Source: Prostheceraeus crozeri (taxonomy: Eukaryota; Platyhelminthes; Polycladida; Euryleptidae). Taken from it: a DNA stretch of 64,000 nt. Below are positions 10,492-19,636 of this stretch, one piece after another. The stretch is from NCBI GenBank assembly GCA_907163375.1, contig CAJQUW010000891.1, forward strand, positions 62,001 through 126,000, in the 5' to 3' direction. A model generated the notes under the pieces. The model was not told the origin of the DNA and searched no databases. It was given only the letters and a program-made list of their open reading frames with translations. The position numbers and the translations under genes were made by a program. Numbering within the stretch: the first letter of the stretch is position 1; each line of letters begins with the position of its first letter.

Positions 10492-10535
10492 TAAAAATGA
10501 TGTAATTCTTACTAAATATGTCGAAACAGTTTTGA

Positions 10536-10541
10536 AATAAA
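10536..10541 (+). terminator. Poly(A) signal AATAAA after protease gene
   Basis: AATAAA 45 bases after the protease stop, marking the likely end of the plus-strand structural transcripts; the next gene runs the other way. Confidence 0.5.
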
Positions 10542-10660
10542 GTTTTATGTTATATCATTAACTTGCTCTCTTTTTACAAAACAAGGGTTTATAAGGAAAA
10601 CAAGAACATGTTCATATTTCATTATCTATTCACATATATACAAAATGTATAATTTGGTTT

Positions 10661-11215
10661 TCATGAAACATTTTTCAAATCACATACGATGGGAGGCACA
10701 TCACTTATGTCTTTAATGCCGGTTATCAAAATCTTTCCATTATGGAACACATAAACATGATATGGATGCCAGTTAGTCAATTGAGCTGCTGGAAATAACT
10801 CCACTTCATAAGTTAGATTATGTGATGATGTAACTTTACGGAAGTCATAGTGATAGTGCAATTCACATAACACGGTCATTGTCTTCACTTTCCAATCAGA
10901 TAATGAATCACCAAGTAAATGTTCCAAAGTAAAGTGCAGATATGAGAGATCACCCTCCATGACCCTTCCAATATATTGGATTGTTCCATTTGGAAAGAAT
11001 AGGATAGTGAGAGATTTATCCTTCCTCTGAATCCTCCATGTTAACATTGAGGGTCTTCCAAGATGTAAGCTCGTTGTCGGCTTCAATCTGCGTTTTATCA
11101 GTAACCATTGTTTTCGGTTGGGTATATTCCTCTCGATTTCTTGTAGATCGAGTTTTGAGTTTGCTTTTGTAGTTAACATCCGATTTACAACTTCCAACCG
11201 TTTGATGTCCTCCAT
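10661..11215 (-). CDS. TATA-binding-protein-like protein, copy A
   Basis: About 185 residues with features of both TBP lobes. NSKLDLQEIERNIPN near residue 20 resembles the TBP segment CKLDLKTIALRARN. SMLTWRIQRKDKSLTILFF then PNGTIQYIGRV resembles '[28 protein letters not shown]'-type lobe-one sequence. NLTYEVELFPAAQLTNW resembles SYEPELFPGLIYR, and VYVFHNGKILITGIKD resembles LLIFVSGKVVLTGAK of lobe two. TBP binds the TATA box and seeds RNA polymerase II/III initiation. Giant viruses carry TBPs; I do not know it as a standard Polinton gene. It lies convergent to the capsid/protease row. Function in this element is inference; strong divergence in lobe one makes DNA binding unproven. Confidence 0.7.
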   Translation of the reverse strand: MEDIKRLEVVNRMLTTKANSKLDLQEIERNIPNRKQWLLIKRRLKPTTSLHLGRPSMLTWRIQRKDKSLTILFFPNGTIQYIGRVMEGDLSYLHFTLEHLLGDSLSDWKVKTMTVLCELHYHYDFRKVTSSHNLTYEVELFPAAQLTNWHPYHVYVFHNGKILITGIKDISDVPPIVCDLKNVS

Positions 11216-11282
11216 CTTTAATGAATGACGTTATGTGTGGCAGTATCTCCCTTGTAAAGGTTTCCCATGTGACGTCACTGAA

Positions 11283-11978
11283 GCGTGATGAACAACAAGC
11301 GCAAAACTGACAAAAGCTGTACATTAACCCAATGTCCCATACAAGAGATTATGCTTCCAAAAGAATATCATATATAAAATGACATGCATGAAATGTCAAA
11401 AATTTTACATTGGAAGCTTGATAGGACCACTACATACATAAACGGGTTAAAGAGTACGTCACCATCAATCGCTGATCTGCACATAGACACCTTCAGCAAT
11501 GCGGTGAAAACACACGCAATATCAAAGTTGATATCATTGACCGGGACCATGATATTACAAATCTCAGACTCCGTGAAGCTGTTTATATAGATAAGTGTAA
11601 ACCTAAGTTAAACAGCCGGGCTGAGATGGAAGACTACAGATATTTCTTATTTTACTAACTGCAATCTGTAGGTCCTTCTCAATTTCATTTCGAAATTTGT
11701 ACTTAAGTTAAAACTATGAAGTCATCATCCGTTTTATACTCCCTGATGATATTGACCGGTGGTCAATGAAATACGTATCGGAGTTTACTATAATTTGTCT
11801 AATTCGTACATTTTTCATATTTTCTATCAAAATAGACGCTTGGCCTATTCACAGATTTTCTAATTCTTTTATACTGCACGGTCAAGGCATTTTTTACAAC
11901 ACGTAATCAGACATAAACAAAACATAGGAAATCTCATTTTTAGAGAATACTTTGATTTTCTTCCCACTGGATTTACAT
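11283..11978. other. Junction between copies A and B
   Basis: Sequence not shared between the visible parts of the two copies. It holds a TATATAAAATG word at 11,363 followed by an open stretch of 68 codons (11,384-11,590, MHEMSKILHWKLDRTTTYIN), which is not recognised. It may be the hidden left end of copy B, the end of copy A, or host sequence. No clear terminal inverted repeat was found here. Confidence 0.4.
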
Positions 11979-12617
11979 GTGGTTTTCTTTAATCCTGACA
12001 AACAAGAAGAGGAACTAACTAGAGCTCGGCCGACGCGCTGATTTTTAGTAGTCATTGAGTGTGCATTATTTTGTGAAAGTCTCATTTCCGGCCTCTATGA
12101 GTGGGGCTTTGTATTTCTGCTCTAAACTCACTGTACTGAGCTTTTCTTCATTCGCGCATCAAACGTGAATGGTGTTGAAAAGTAAATTATTCTTAGATAC
12201 TTGGGAAATATTTTGTGTCTATATATTTATGTCTCGATGAATTTCATTCAATGATCAATGTATGTGGCTAAATGTTTCGGAGATACTGAGAGCGATTGAA
12301 AATTTAGGGGAGGGGAGTTGAGTCATCCTTAGCTCCTTGTCCCCGAGTGCCTGGATCAGTAAGTCCAATGTATCTACTTACCCAGTCGCAGTTATATTCA
12401 CAAATATAATTTTGCTATATATTTGGTCATCCTGAATCTATCTGATGATTTTCTATCCACAGAGGAGAAGGATGCTCTGGCACTTGCACTTTCCATAACT
12501 TGAGCCACTTCCAAAATATTCATCAACAAAGAGAAAGCTTAGGCTGACTTTGTGTTCAAACAGGCTTCTGATTTCTATAATGTGAATGATGAAAGCGTCA
12601 GTAGTGAAAACTGTGCT

Positions 12618-12808
12618 CTACTACGAGTGAGATAGGTACATGGATAGGTACATGTAAAATCCAGTGTTATAGTTTGGTACATGGATAGGTACATGTATGA
12701 TCTAGTGTTATGAATAGGAACAGGGAATAGGTACATGTAGAAATAGCTGTGTTATGAATAGGAACATGTATGACTTCTGTCTTATTGGATAGGTACATGT
12801 GTTTAATA
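12618..12808. repeat. Degenerate GGATAGGTACATGTA tandem repeats (copy B)
   Basis: Same array as in copy A, at the same distance upstream of the UBA/RING gene, with only a few base differences. Confidence 0.65.
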
Positions 12809-12914
12809 GACTGGGTTGAGTACATTGTGTTTCGGAACGTCTATGATCGAACTTGTGCGACTTGGTTCTGAGTACTTGGGTACGTACCGATAGACGTCCG
12901 CTGTTTGATTTTGA

Positions 12915-13506
12915 ATGAGTTTGCTCAATTGCGACTATTGTGACTATTGCAACCATTGTAATCAAGATGACAGTCACATTGATTTTCCTTTTTACGTAGA
13001 CAAACTAAGCTATAAATATGATGACATAGTATCCATCCCAACGTCCTGGGTTGTTGCAAGAGACCTTGGATATTCGTTCAAAGCTATGGAAACTGTAACA
13101 AATCTCAGTGAAAATATCAACGCTGGTGATTTAGTTGATCGACTAATGGATCTAGATAAGTATGCTATGAATAACAATTTGGATCGTAGGTGGATAGAGG
13201 ATTTCTCCATGCTACACTGCAATTATAGTGAAATTAGGAGGATGAAATTGGAACGATATGGAAAGAAGGAGACATTTGGCAGTGACTCCCAATAAAAGTG
13301 ACTTCAGAAGGAAATTAGAAGAAGAGACATTTAAATTATTATGTGAACAGAACTGCGTTAAATGTTTTAAACAGGAACGATCCCTTCTCTTTTCACCGTG
13401 TTCTCATAGCGTTATGTGTTCTACATGTTATGTACCCTCTGAAACTTCATCTTGTCCCCTTTGTGATCAAGAAATATTTTCAACAGTCACTGTATATCGT
13501 GCATGA
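12915..13506 (+). pseudogene. IAP-like UBA/RING gene region, copy B
   Basis: Candidate ubiquitin ligase of the inhibitor-of-apoptosis type. The 5' part (to 13,295) has a Cys-rich start (CDYCDYCNHC) and a UBA-like segment (DLGYSFKAMETVTNLSE, then NINAGDLVDRLMDLD). The 3' part (13,258-13,506) is a RING-HC finger spaced C-x2-C-x11-C-x-H-x3-C-x2-C-x8-C-x2-C and ends in TVTVYRA, like the TVRTF-type tail of IAP RINGs. No BIR domain is seen. Known IAPs use UBA plus RING to bind and ubiquitinate caspases or adaptors; here such a role is inference. Large DNA viruses often carry IAPs, which suits this element. Treated as a broken gene of the element. Confidence 0.65.
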
Positions 13507-13570
13507 TGAGTCATCATGCACGTCTGTGATTGGTCACTATTGTGTCTTTGTGTGGCTTTTCTATATAAGG
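13500..13570 (+). promoter_or_regulatory. Promoter with palindrome, ATTGG and TATATAAGG, copy B
   Basis: A 21-base palindrome centred on TGAGTCA (13,500-13,520, an AP-1-type site) is followed by GATTGGTCAC and a TATA box TATATAAGG at 13,562-13,570, 46 bases before the ATG at 13,617. Copy A has a shorter GTGCA/TGCAC palindrome at the same place. Confidence 0.55.
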
Positions 13571-13616
13571 AGGGCATTGTGCCGTTCTATTTCAAGCATA
13601 ATTTGAGGCTAATACA

Positions 13617-14240
13617 ATGTCAATCACCATGTCGTTCACTACCAACATTCCCATTTCAATAATTTACCGAAGTCAACTCTTCACCGGCAATATAATCTAT
13701 TCTGCCGTAAATATAACTGGCTATAAAGCGGATTTGGTGGATTTGATGGAGGAAACAGTTAAGTATTTCCGCTGCGGAGAGGACGTTGTGGTGCAGAGAA
13801 TGTCAGTGAGAGTTGTGAACAACGCTCTTACACGAGTTGCAAGATTTTGGCTCAATGTAGTATTTCGCCCACTAGCTCAAACTGAGAGTCTACCGGAATA
13901 CTCTCGCTGCTGCTGCAGCAGTATCCAACGGAAACTCAACACATGTCTCCATGACATTGTCACCTCAAGCTACTTTGACGAGAAGGGTGAGAAATGTAAA
14001 TTGGACTTGTTCAGTGGACCGCCATCAGTAAGCATCAATGTGGCTGCTCAAGGACATTCTGAGGTGATCAGTTTGCGGGCATACTATGCCAATATACTAA
14101 AGACTTTCCATTCAAAGCCCTGCTGTATGTACTGTCCTATTTCAAAGCATCTAATGAAAGACATTGAGCAGCTCATAACTGCTACAAATCAGACTCTAGC
14201 CGATGTGAGTGTATATCAGTTTCCTTCTTCAACTTGTTAA
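13617..14240 (+). CDS. Unknown gene of the Polinton-like element, copy B
   Basis: Open for about 207 residues, entered by a good TATA box 46 bases upstream. Not recognised. Visible features are a mixed alpha/beta-looking N-terminal half, a Cys cluster (YSRCCCSSIQ) near residue 100, and near the C-terminus a segment with HSKPCCMYCPISKHL, which could be part of a metal site or disulfide-rich patch. The Sola-like transposon at 14,243 begins right after the last codons, so the original C-terminus may differ. The place beside an IAP-like gene would suit a host-interaction protein, but that is only inference. Confidence 0.5.
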   Translation: MSITMSFTTNIPISIIYRSQLFTGNIIYSAVNITGYKADLVDLMEETVKYFRCGEDVVVQRMSVRVVNNALTRVARFWLNVVFRPLAQTESLPEYSRCCCSSIQRKLNTCLHDIVTSSYFDEKGEKCKLDLFSGPPSVSINVAAQGHSEVISLRAYYANILKTFHSKPCCMYCPISKHLMKDIEQLITATNQTLADVSVYQFPSSTC

Positions 14241-14242
14241 GT

Positions 14243-16741
14243 CTGGAGCTTGGTGCTAAAAGGGCCTATGTCCAAAAACACTGTTTCCCGTAAATTGGAA
14301 TATAAGATTTAGATTGTCTCTGAAAATTAGGTAAAGACAAAGCTCCAATATAAATGCCATCGGTTATGTACCTTGGCATATTTATGATATAAAACCATCG
14401 TTTGTAAACAAATTTTCTCTTTATTCAGCGGAAATACGATGCATCAAAAAGTTGATTGTAGTGAAAATCCTGGACTTACGCCCTTTTAGCACTAAAGATG
14501 AGTCAGTTGGCGAAGTACTACTATTCATCCACTGCTTCCCCTGCAGTCAGATTTTGATAAAAGTACTGCGATGAACGAGAAATATATGGTAGAAGATCTT
14601 GGAGGTCAGTCAAGACGTTTGGAGGGACAGGTCTTTGTTCATTGTAAAGCGATTCCAAATTCCATAATAGTGGTCTTCCTTTGGCCTTTATACGAAAATC
14701 CACTGCACATGGAGCAGATTCAGAGTCGAAGGACGAGCGGTATGTAAAGATACCTGCTTCTGAGTTGTACTGCAACTCCCTCACAGTCAGCCAGTTTACT
14801 GGTTTTCCTTCAATGTCATGCTTCCTTTTCACAAGGGGACCTTGGAAACAGATTCTTCGAATTTTTGAAATGATCCTGATGCATTTCAACAACTTGGATT
14901 CTTGGTTTCCGGGGAATGCTACGTACAATATTATACCAGTCTCTTGGTATCTCGATAATTGAATTGGTGGCCTTTTTCTGTCTTTCTATAGCGGCATGAA
15001 TAGTATCTGCCTCCATGTGTGTGTGTGGCCCGGAATGAGGAATCTCTGCGTTATCTTTATCCCTCGTGATGCTGCAGCACTCATGTGCATCGCAGAAACT
15101 TGCATGTTTCGATTTTGGCCTCAGCAGCTGTCACTCCTCAGGCGAACATCTTTCACTGAAGATGGAAGGCTGTCGATGTATCTTAGTAGACACGATCCAA
15201 TTTCTTGTGAGCCCCGTCCAGCTATGGTTTGGTCCCACATATAATAAATTGACCGGGATTTGTTGTTGTGTGTTTCATAAACTGTTGAATTATACACGGC
15301 CAGTTGCCGCTTGTAGAAGGCTATACCCGTTTGGATGAAGGAACACTGAAGAACTTTTTGCAGATCGAATGAAGCTGTCACCACATGTTGTGAAGTTGAA
15401 GATTCAATTTTATCATTGCGATTCAAAGAGTAGGCAAGTTCTGCTTCCGCGTGATGTGCACTCCTTGCCTGTTCGATCTGTACCTTCTGTTCGTTCGTCG
15501 CATCAATTAACGAAGCTTTAAATGCATCGCATTTTTCACGTGTCGCTAGCTGGTGGGTGAAATGATAAATTGAACTCCTCGACGAAGATTTTTCGATAAA
15601 GATGGCTTTTTTGTGGTGGGATGTTCTTTGCTTCACAGTGTTCTTCATAAAGCCGATACATATGCTCGATGGATAGATGAGGGTTCAGGTACTTTTTCGC
15701 AGATTTTTCACGACTGTAATGACTTTCGTATGCTGGAAACATCTTAATGTGATCACGAATATTGTCAAGATCCACTTCCTTGATTTTTGGCTGCTGACCA
15801 TGCCTGTCTCTCTTGTCTTTTGGGATGATATTGCTGCTACCACTGAGTCTCTTTCTTTCAGAAATTACCCTTGCCTTTTTCCGTGATATTCCAAAGTAGC
15901 GCAGAACATAGGCAGACAAACTTCAGTTGGCTGACCTTCAACTAGAAGATAATATTTTCTCGCAGCTTTGTAGTCTCCTCGATCAGGCTAGCCAACAGTT
16001 GGTCTTGCTGCTCAGAGGAATGTTCGTAAAAGTCACTAAAAATATTTTCTCTGTTTTCTTCAATTACTGCTTCATAACATTTCATGCGACACGCTTCCCC
16101 ACATGGACTGCCCATAGTCTTCTCAATCACGATCTTTCCACTATGAATCACATACTTCAGTCCTTGCGCTCTTTGTGACTTAATAACGTTTCTTCTCCAC
16201 GTCGAAGGCCACCGAAGTCTCTTTCTACTTCTTCGACGTTCAATGGTCTCAGTTACTGGTGATGTGGGAATTTCATTAGGGCTTTGATGATCGGGCTGAG
16301 GTAGTGTATTCTCAGCATCAGAGTCAAGTGATTCATTGTCTTCGGACGACGAATGGACACACAATTCGACGATATTATCAAGCGATATTCGACGTCTCTT
16401 CATAATGCCAATCACAGTGGAGCAAAGAAGGGGAATCGAAGCTTCTGCTGACAATGACGACAAGCTTCTGAGCTGTCCACACACATAGTTTTCGATAATA
16501 GCCTCTCACTGCAGTGCAATAGCACTCACATAAGATTTTCAAGGACATAGGCCCTTTTAGCACTAAAGCTTGTTGCAGTTGCTTGGACATAGGCATTTGG
16601 AAATTTTATTTTGTGAAGCAGGATTGGGTCATTCGGGAATGATAATCACAAAGAAGCTGCATATCAAGTCACACTAGTAGTGGTGTGTAAATCTCAAAAT
16701 CGATCAAATTGGACATTGGCCCTTTTAGCACCAAGCTCCAG
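14243..16741 (-). mobile_element. Sola-like DNA transposon inside copy B
   Basis: Terminal inverted repeats of 31 bases with one mismatch: CTGGAGCTTGGTGCTAAAAG at 14,243 and its complement ending at 16,741. Both ends are flanked by AAGT, a 4-bp target duplication, as in Sola transposons. The terminal word GCCCTTTTAGCACTAAA recurs inside both ends, near 14,480 and 16,550. It is absent from copy A, so it came after the copies separated or was lost from A. Superfamily is tentative; termini and duplication are seen directly. Confidence 0.8.
14521..16484 (-). pseudogene. Transposase of the Sola-like element
   Basis: Minus-strand frames, in order from the N-terminus: 15,942-16,484 (STWRRNVIKSQRAQGLKYV, then a Cys block with CGEACRMKC), 15,536-15,919 (FPAYESHYSREKSAKKYLNP, YRKIFVEEFNLSFHPPASDT), 15,121-15,648 (VVTASFDLQKVLQCS, YYMWDQTIAGRGSQEIGSCL, RLRSDSC), then 14,816-15,016 (MEADTIHAAIERQ) and 14,521-14,928. 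These blocks belong to a widespread family of transposase-like proteins in invertebrates with FDLQ, SD.C and GHT..E.D motifs. The frame changes at least three times (near 15,940, 15,540 and 15,120), so the enzyme is dead in this copy. Confidence 0.7.
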
Positions 16742-16878
16742 AAGTGTTTTATGTAATTTTATAAGTACCAGCAACAAACTCTGCGTGATATGTGAATGCT
16801 TGCAAACTTTTGGGTATAATGTTGTAAGTACTAAGCAAAAATTGTAATTGTATTATCTATTTCCATATTAGAATAAAA
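16742..16878. other. Copy B sequence between the transposon and the basic protein gene
   Basis: Short AT-rich stretch after the Sola-like element, ending in TTAGAATAAAA directly before the ATG at 16,879; the last bases match copy A. No gene seen. Confidence 0.5.
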
Positions 16879-17268
16879 ATGTCTGTAAAACGGAAGGCAT
16901 CTTCTCGTCAATCGAAACGCTCCTTCAAACCTTCAAGTCAGTTTAAAAAGGCGTTGCGAAAGTTAAACAGGATACATGATAATAAGAAGTGTAAATTGAT
17001 TCAAAATTCAAGTGATGATTTCATTCGCGATTTAGCTTTTGCAATACACAAATGTCTACCTATTTACAAGCCTCTACTGAATGCTGGCTCTTCCAATAGC
17101 ATAAAAAAGTTTTCAAATCCAAGGAGCAGTGATAAGAAAAGGCGAAATTTAATTCAGCGCGGTGGTGGTGGGCTTATAAGTATGTTACATGATATTGGAA
17201 ACTGTATTAATGGTGTAATCAATAGTCCGCTTGGAAGGATTGCAGCAACTGCTGCAATGTTAATATAA
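16879..17268 (+). CDS. Small basic Polinton protein, copy B
   Basis: Same 129-residue protein as 2,077-2,466 with three substitutions (H to Q, Y to C and L to S). It lies just right of the inserted Sola-like transposon and keeps its full length. The Lys/Arg-rich N-terminus and the Gly-rich LIQRGGGG motif near residue 92 are unchanged, which suggests either recent duplication or constraint; the close similarity of non-coding parts favours recent duplication. Confidence 0.6.
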   Translation: MSVKRKASSRQSKRSFKPSSQFKKALRKLNRIHDNKKCKLIQNSSDDFIRDLAFAIHKCLPIYKPLLNAGSSNSIKKFSNPRSSDKKRRNLIQRGGGGLISMLHDIGNCINGVINSPLGRIAATAAMLI

Positions 17269-17309
17269 CGTCAACGAATCATAAAATAACACGTCATCAC
17301 TTTGATCGA

Positions 17310-17335
17310 TGAGTCATATATAGATGTATATAAGG
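17310..17335 (+). promoter_or_regulatory. AP-1-type site plus TATATAAGG promoter, copy B
   Basis: Same arrangement as 2,508-2,533: TGAGTCA, then TATATA and TATATAAGG at 17,327-17,335, before the ATG at 17,420. Confidence 0.6.
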
Positions 17336-17419
17336 AAGACGCTTTAATGATATTTTATCACTTTCAAGTGACAATTCATTTGCGCTGGTTGAAAGCTCCG
17401 AATTAGTACTTGTTGAAAC

Positions 17420-18151
17420 ATGACTCAGAAAATGTATACAATCAGAGAGGAAGGTGACGCTTTTGAGCAAGATCTCTTGAAGCTTCGTCCGACACGAAAG
17501 GTGCAGGGGATTGGAAATACATTCTACTTTCAAACCTTGAATTATGGTGATGGCTTTTATCTTCAAGTTCCATTTTTCCACAGTAATGGCATGTCTACAT
17601 CAGGGTATAGCAATATTAGACAAATGCGAGTGACTTTTCCAAAATGGCAACAGGTGATTCTTAAAACTATTAACTCTTTCGCGAAAGAATGTGTTGAGCT
17701 GCCTGACAGTGCTCCCACTCATTGGAGAAAGGCATTAGAGGAAGGAGTTGGTTACAAGGAATTGCCGGAATTCAATACACTGTTTTTAAATTTATCGGAT
17801 CATTTTCAAGCATTCGATCTCTTTACAAACGCGATGGAATGTGAGGATCTCAAACGGGGTCGCTATATGGGCTTAGTGCACGTTACCGGACTTTATATTG
17901 GCTCACATGGTTCGACTGGTAAAGTCGCATCTTTACAAATGAAGGTTCTTCAACTTGTCTATGAGCCACTACCAATTGATAAATGCTTAATTAACATTGA
18001 TAAGACTGCTTCAAGTGATGGGAAGGAAGAGAGCAAAAAGCGAGGGCGGAAATCTAAAGATGGGAATCCTAAATTGAAGTTGAAGCGCCAAGATGCGGAC
18101 TTGAAAACTATCTATAATCGTTATTGTGATGAGGAAACCCAAATGTTTTAA
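17420..18151 (+). CDS. Unknown 243-residue Polinton protein (possible ssDNA-binding protein)
   Basis: Open over 243 residues and followed by AATAAA at 18,190. Features in order are an N-terminal beta-looking part (GNTFYFQTLNYGDGFYLQV), a central helical part, a strand-rich segment GRYMGLVHVTGLYIGSHG followed by KVASLQMKVLQLVYEPL near residues 150-185, and a basic Lys/Arg-rich tail (KEESKKRGRKSKDGN). The alternation of short strands with a 'VHVTGLY ... LQMKVLQ' pattern recalls OB-fold single-strand DNA-binding proteins, which a protein-primed replicator would need. This is pattern-based inference, not a recognised family match. The gene has its own TATA promoter and precedes the packaging ATPase. 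Confidence 0.5.
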   Translation: MTQKMYTIREEGDAFEQDLLKLRPTRKVQGIGNTFYFQTLNYGDGFYLQVPFFHSNGMSTSGYSNIRQMRVTFPKWQQVILKTINSFAKECVELPDSAPTHWRKALEEGVGYKELPEFNTLFLNLSDHFQAFDLFTNAMECEDLKRGRYMGLVHVTGLYIGSHGSTGKVASLQMKVLQLVYEPLPIDKCLINIDKTASSDGKEESKKRGRKSKDGNPKLKLKRQDADLKTIYNRYCDEETQMF

Positions 18152-18189
18152 TTTGTAAATGTAAATTGAAGGTTTCTATTCTGAATGTT

Positions 18190-18195
18190 AATAAA
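18190..18195 (+). terminator. Poly(A) signal AATAAA, copy B
   Basis: AATAAA about 40 bases after the stop of the 243-residue protein, matching copy A. Confidence 0.5.
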
Positions 18196-18276
18196 GGTGA
18201 TCTGGAACATGTGTCTGTTTTGTTGTTCTAAGCAAAATTATCGGGATGATGAGTTTAATGTTAATGGAATTATAAG

Positions 18277-18912
18277 ATGACAGATTTTCGTCTATTCACT
18301 GATCGCACTATGTGTGTCGCTGGACCAAGTCAGTCCGGTAAAACTACATTTATAACTCAATTGCTACAATATAGAAATGAAATGTTTAACAAAGAAATTA
18401 TGAGAGTCAAATGGTATTATGGAATATTTCAACCACAACTACATTCTGCACTTCGCCAGAAAGGTTATGAGATGAAGCAAGGGTTGCCATCAACTGAGGA
18501 TATCAAAGCAGGTGACTTACTAGTATTAGATGATCTATTGCGTGAAAGCAAATCTTCAAAGGATGTAACTGAAATGTTCATTCAAACTGCACATCATAGG
18601 GAAGCTTTTATTATCTACATCACCCAAAACATCTTCGATGGAGGGAAAGAGCAAAGAACTAGAAGTTTAAATACACATTATTTGGCAATATTTAAAAATC
18701 CAAGAGATAGCAGTCAGATACATCATCTCAGTAGACAAATATTACCTCAACAACCTAAAGTACTTTCAAAAATATATGAAGATGTAACAAAGAAACCACA
18801 TGGCTATCTATTTATTGATCTAACCCAGGAATGTCCGGAACGACTTCGATTTCGAACAAATATCATACCTAATTCCGTTGAACCAATGACAGTTTTCTCG
18901 GTTCACAGTTAG
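18277..18912 (+). CDS. FtsK/HerA-type genome-packaging ATPase, copy B
   Basis: Same 211-residue ATPase with one substitution relative to copy A (K to R in the FKNP-DSS stretch near residue 143). Walker A GPSQSGKTT and Walker B LLVLDD are intact, and the next gene follows within 10 bases. It is the best-preserved diagnostic gene of copy B and, with the polymerase, ties that copy to Polintons. Confidence 0.9.
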   Translation: MTDFRLFTDRTMCVAGPSQSGKTTFITQLLQYRNEMFNKEIMRVKWYYGIFQPQLHSALRQKGYEMKQGLPSTEDIKAGDLLVLDDLLRESKSSKDVTEMFIQTAHHREAFIIYITQNIFDGGKEQRTRSLNTHYLAIFKNPRDSSQIHHLSRQILPQQPKVLSKIYEDVTKKPHGYLFIDLTQECPERLRFRTNIIPNSVEPMTVFSVHS

Positions 18913-18921
18913 TTTTAAGCA

Positions 18922-19602
18922 ATGTACTTTGTTGCCTTATTATTTTCAAACATGTCGTATTCAAAGATGGTAGTCATTCCTCAAGAGGAGTATGTACAAT
19001 TGACTACATTACAAAGTGCACAGGAAGTCAAAAATATAGATCAACCTGTTACGAATCAACTTATGGAACTAACACAAAAGGATATGGAAATTCAGAAGAT
19101 TAAGGATTCCTATCGACGAATGCAGTTAGCAGCTGAAAACATTGATGAGAGGCGACAGATTCGTGACAAGTTGCAACGATTTATAACCTTGTCAACACCT
19201 CGACCATATCGTGTGCGCACTGAGCGATTATTTGACTTCATTGATCCACATGTGAAGTTCAATGAGAGAGGGGAGATAATAGATGAAACAACTGGTGATG
19301 TTATTAGAAATAGTCACATAGATGACCTTCTACAATATGCTGTCAGAGATGTAAGGCGAAAACTAGGTGCACCACAAGGGTGGACATATTTTCAGAAAAT
19401 TTTATCTGATCAAAATGTACCTTACAATATAATTGGAGGACCGACTGTGAATGAGTTGGATAAGGGGCACTTACAAGATGGATCAAAAAGTAAAACACCA
19501 ACGATGGCGGTCAAGCGAGAGCTTCATGATCCCGATTATCTTCAACCAAAAAGAGCTACTAGGCGCTCAATGCGTGTTGGGAAGGAGCATAGTAAATATT
19601 AA
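18922..19602 (+). CDS. Conserved Polinton protein downstream of ATPase, copy B
   Basis: Same 226-residue protein with three changes (H to Y, S to N and H to Y). The coiled-coil-like N-terminus, the SHIDDLLQYAV and PQGWTYFQKIL segments and the basic tail are all kept. It ends about 35 bases before the integrase-side region. Confidence 0.6.
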   Translation: MYFVALLFSNMSYSKMVVIPQEEYVQLTTLQSAQEVKNIDQPVTNQLMELTQKDMEIQKIKDSYRRMQLAAENIDERRQIRDKLQRFITLSTPRPYRVRTERLFDFIDPHVKFNERGEIIDETTGDVIRNSHIDDLLQYAVRDVRRKLGAPQGWTYFQKILSDQNVPYNIIGGPTVNELDKGHLQDGSKSKTPTMAVKRELHDPDYLQPKRATRRSMRVGKEHSKY

Positions 19603-19636
19603 TCAAATATGAATTAAACCTTGCTTCTCTCATATC

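Larger units (their letters stand above)
1..11282 (+). mobile_element. Polinton/Maverick (adintovirus-like) element, copy A
   Basis: A large DNA element with the Polinton hallmark set: FtsK/HerA ATPase, retrovirus-type integrase with chromodomain, penton-like minor capsid protein, double-jelly-roll major capsid protein and adenain-type protease, plus a TBP-like gene on the other strand. Its left end lies outside the window, and similarity with copy B stops at about 11,282 on the right, so neither terminal repeat is seen. The element is a fossil with at least half a dozen breaks. Differences from copy B are scattered single bases, which suggests the two copies separated recently. A LINE has inserted between the penton-like and pX-like genes. 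Family assignment rests on co-occurrence and order of the genes; Polinton versus adintovirus is largely a matter of naming. Confidence 0.9.

Noticed and set aside
11594-11620. AGTGTAAACC as a possible Polinton terminus
   Set aside because: No inverted partner or 6-bp duplication was found near the right side of either copy.
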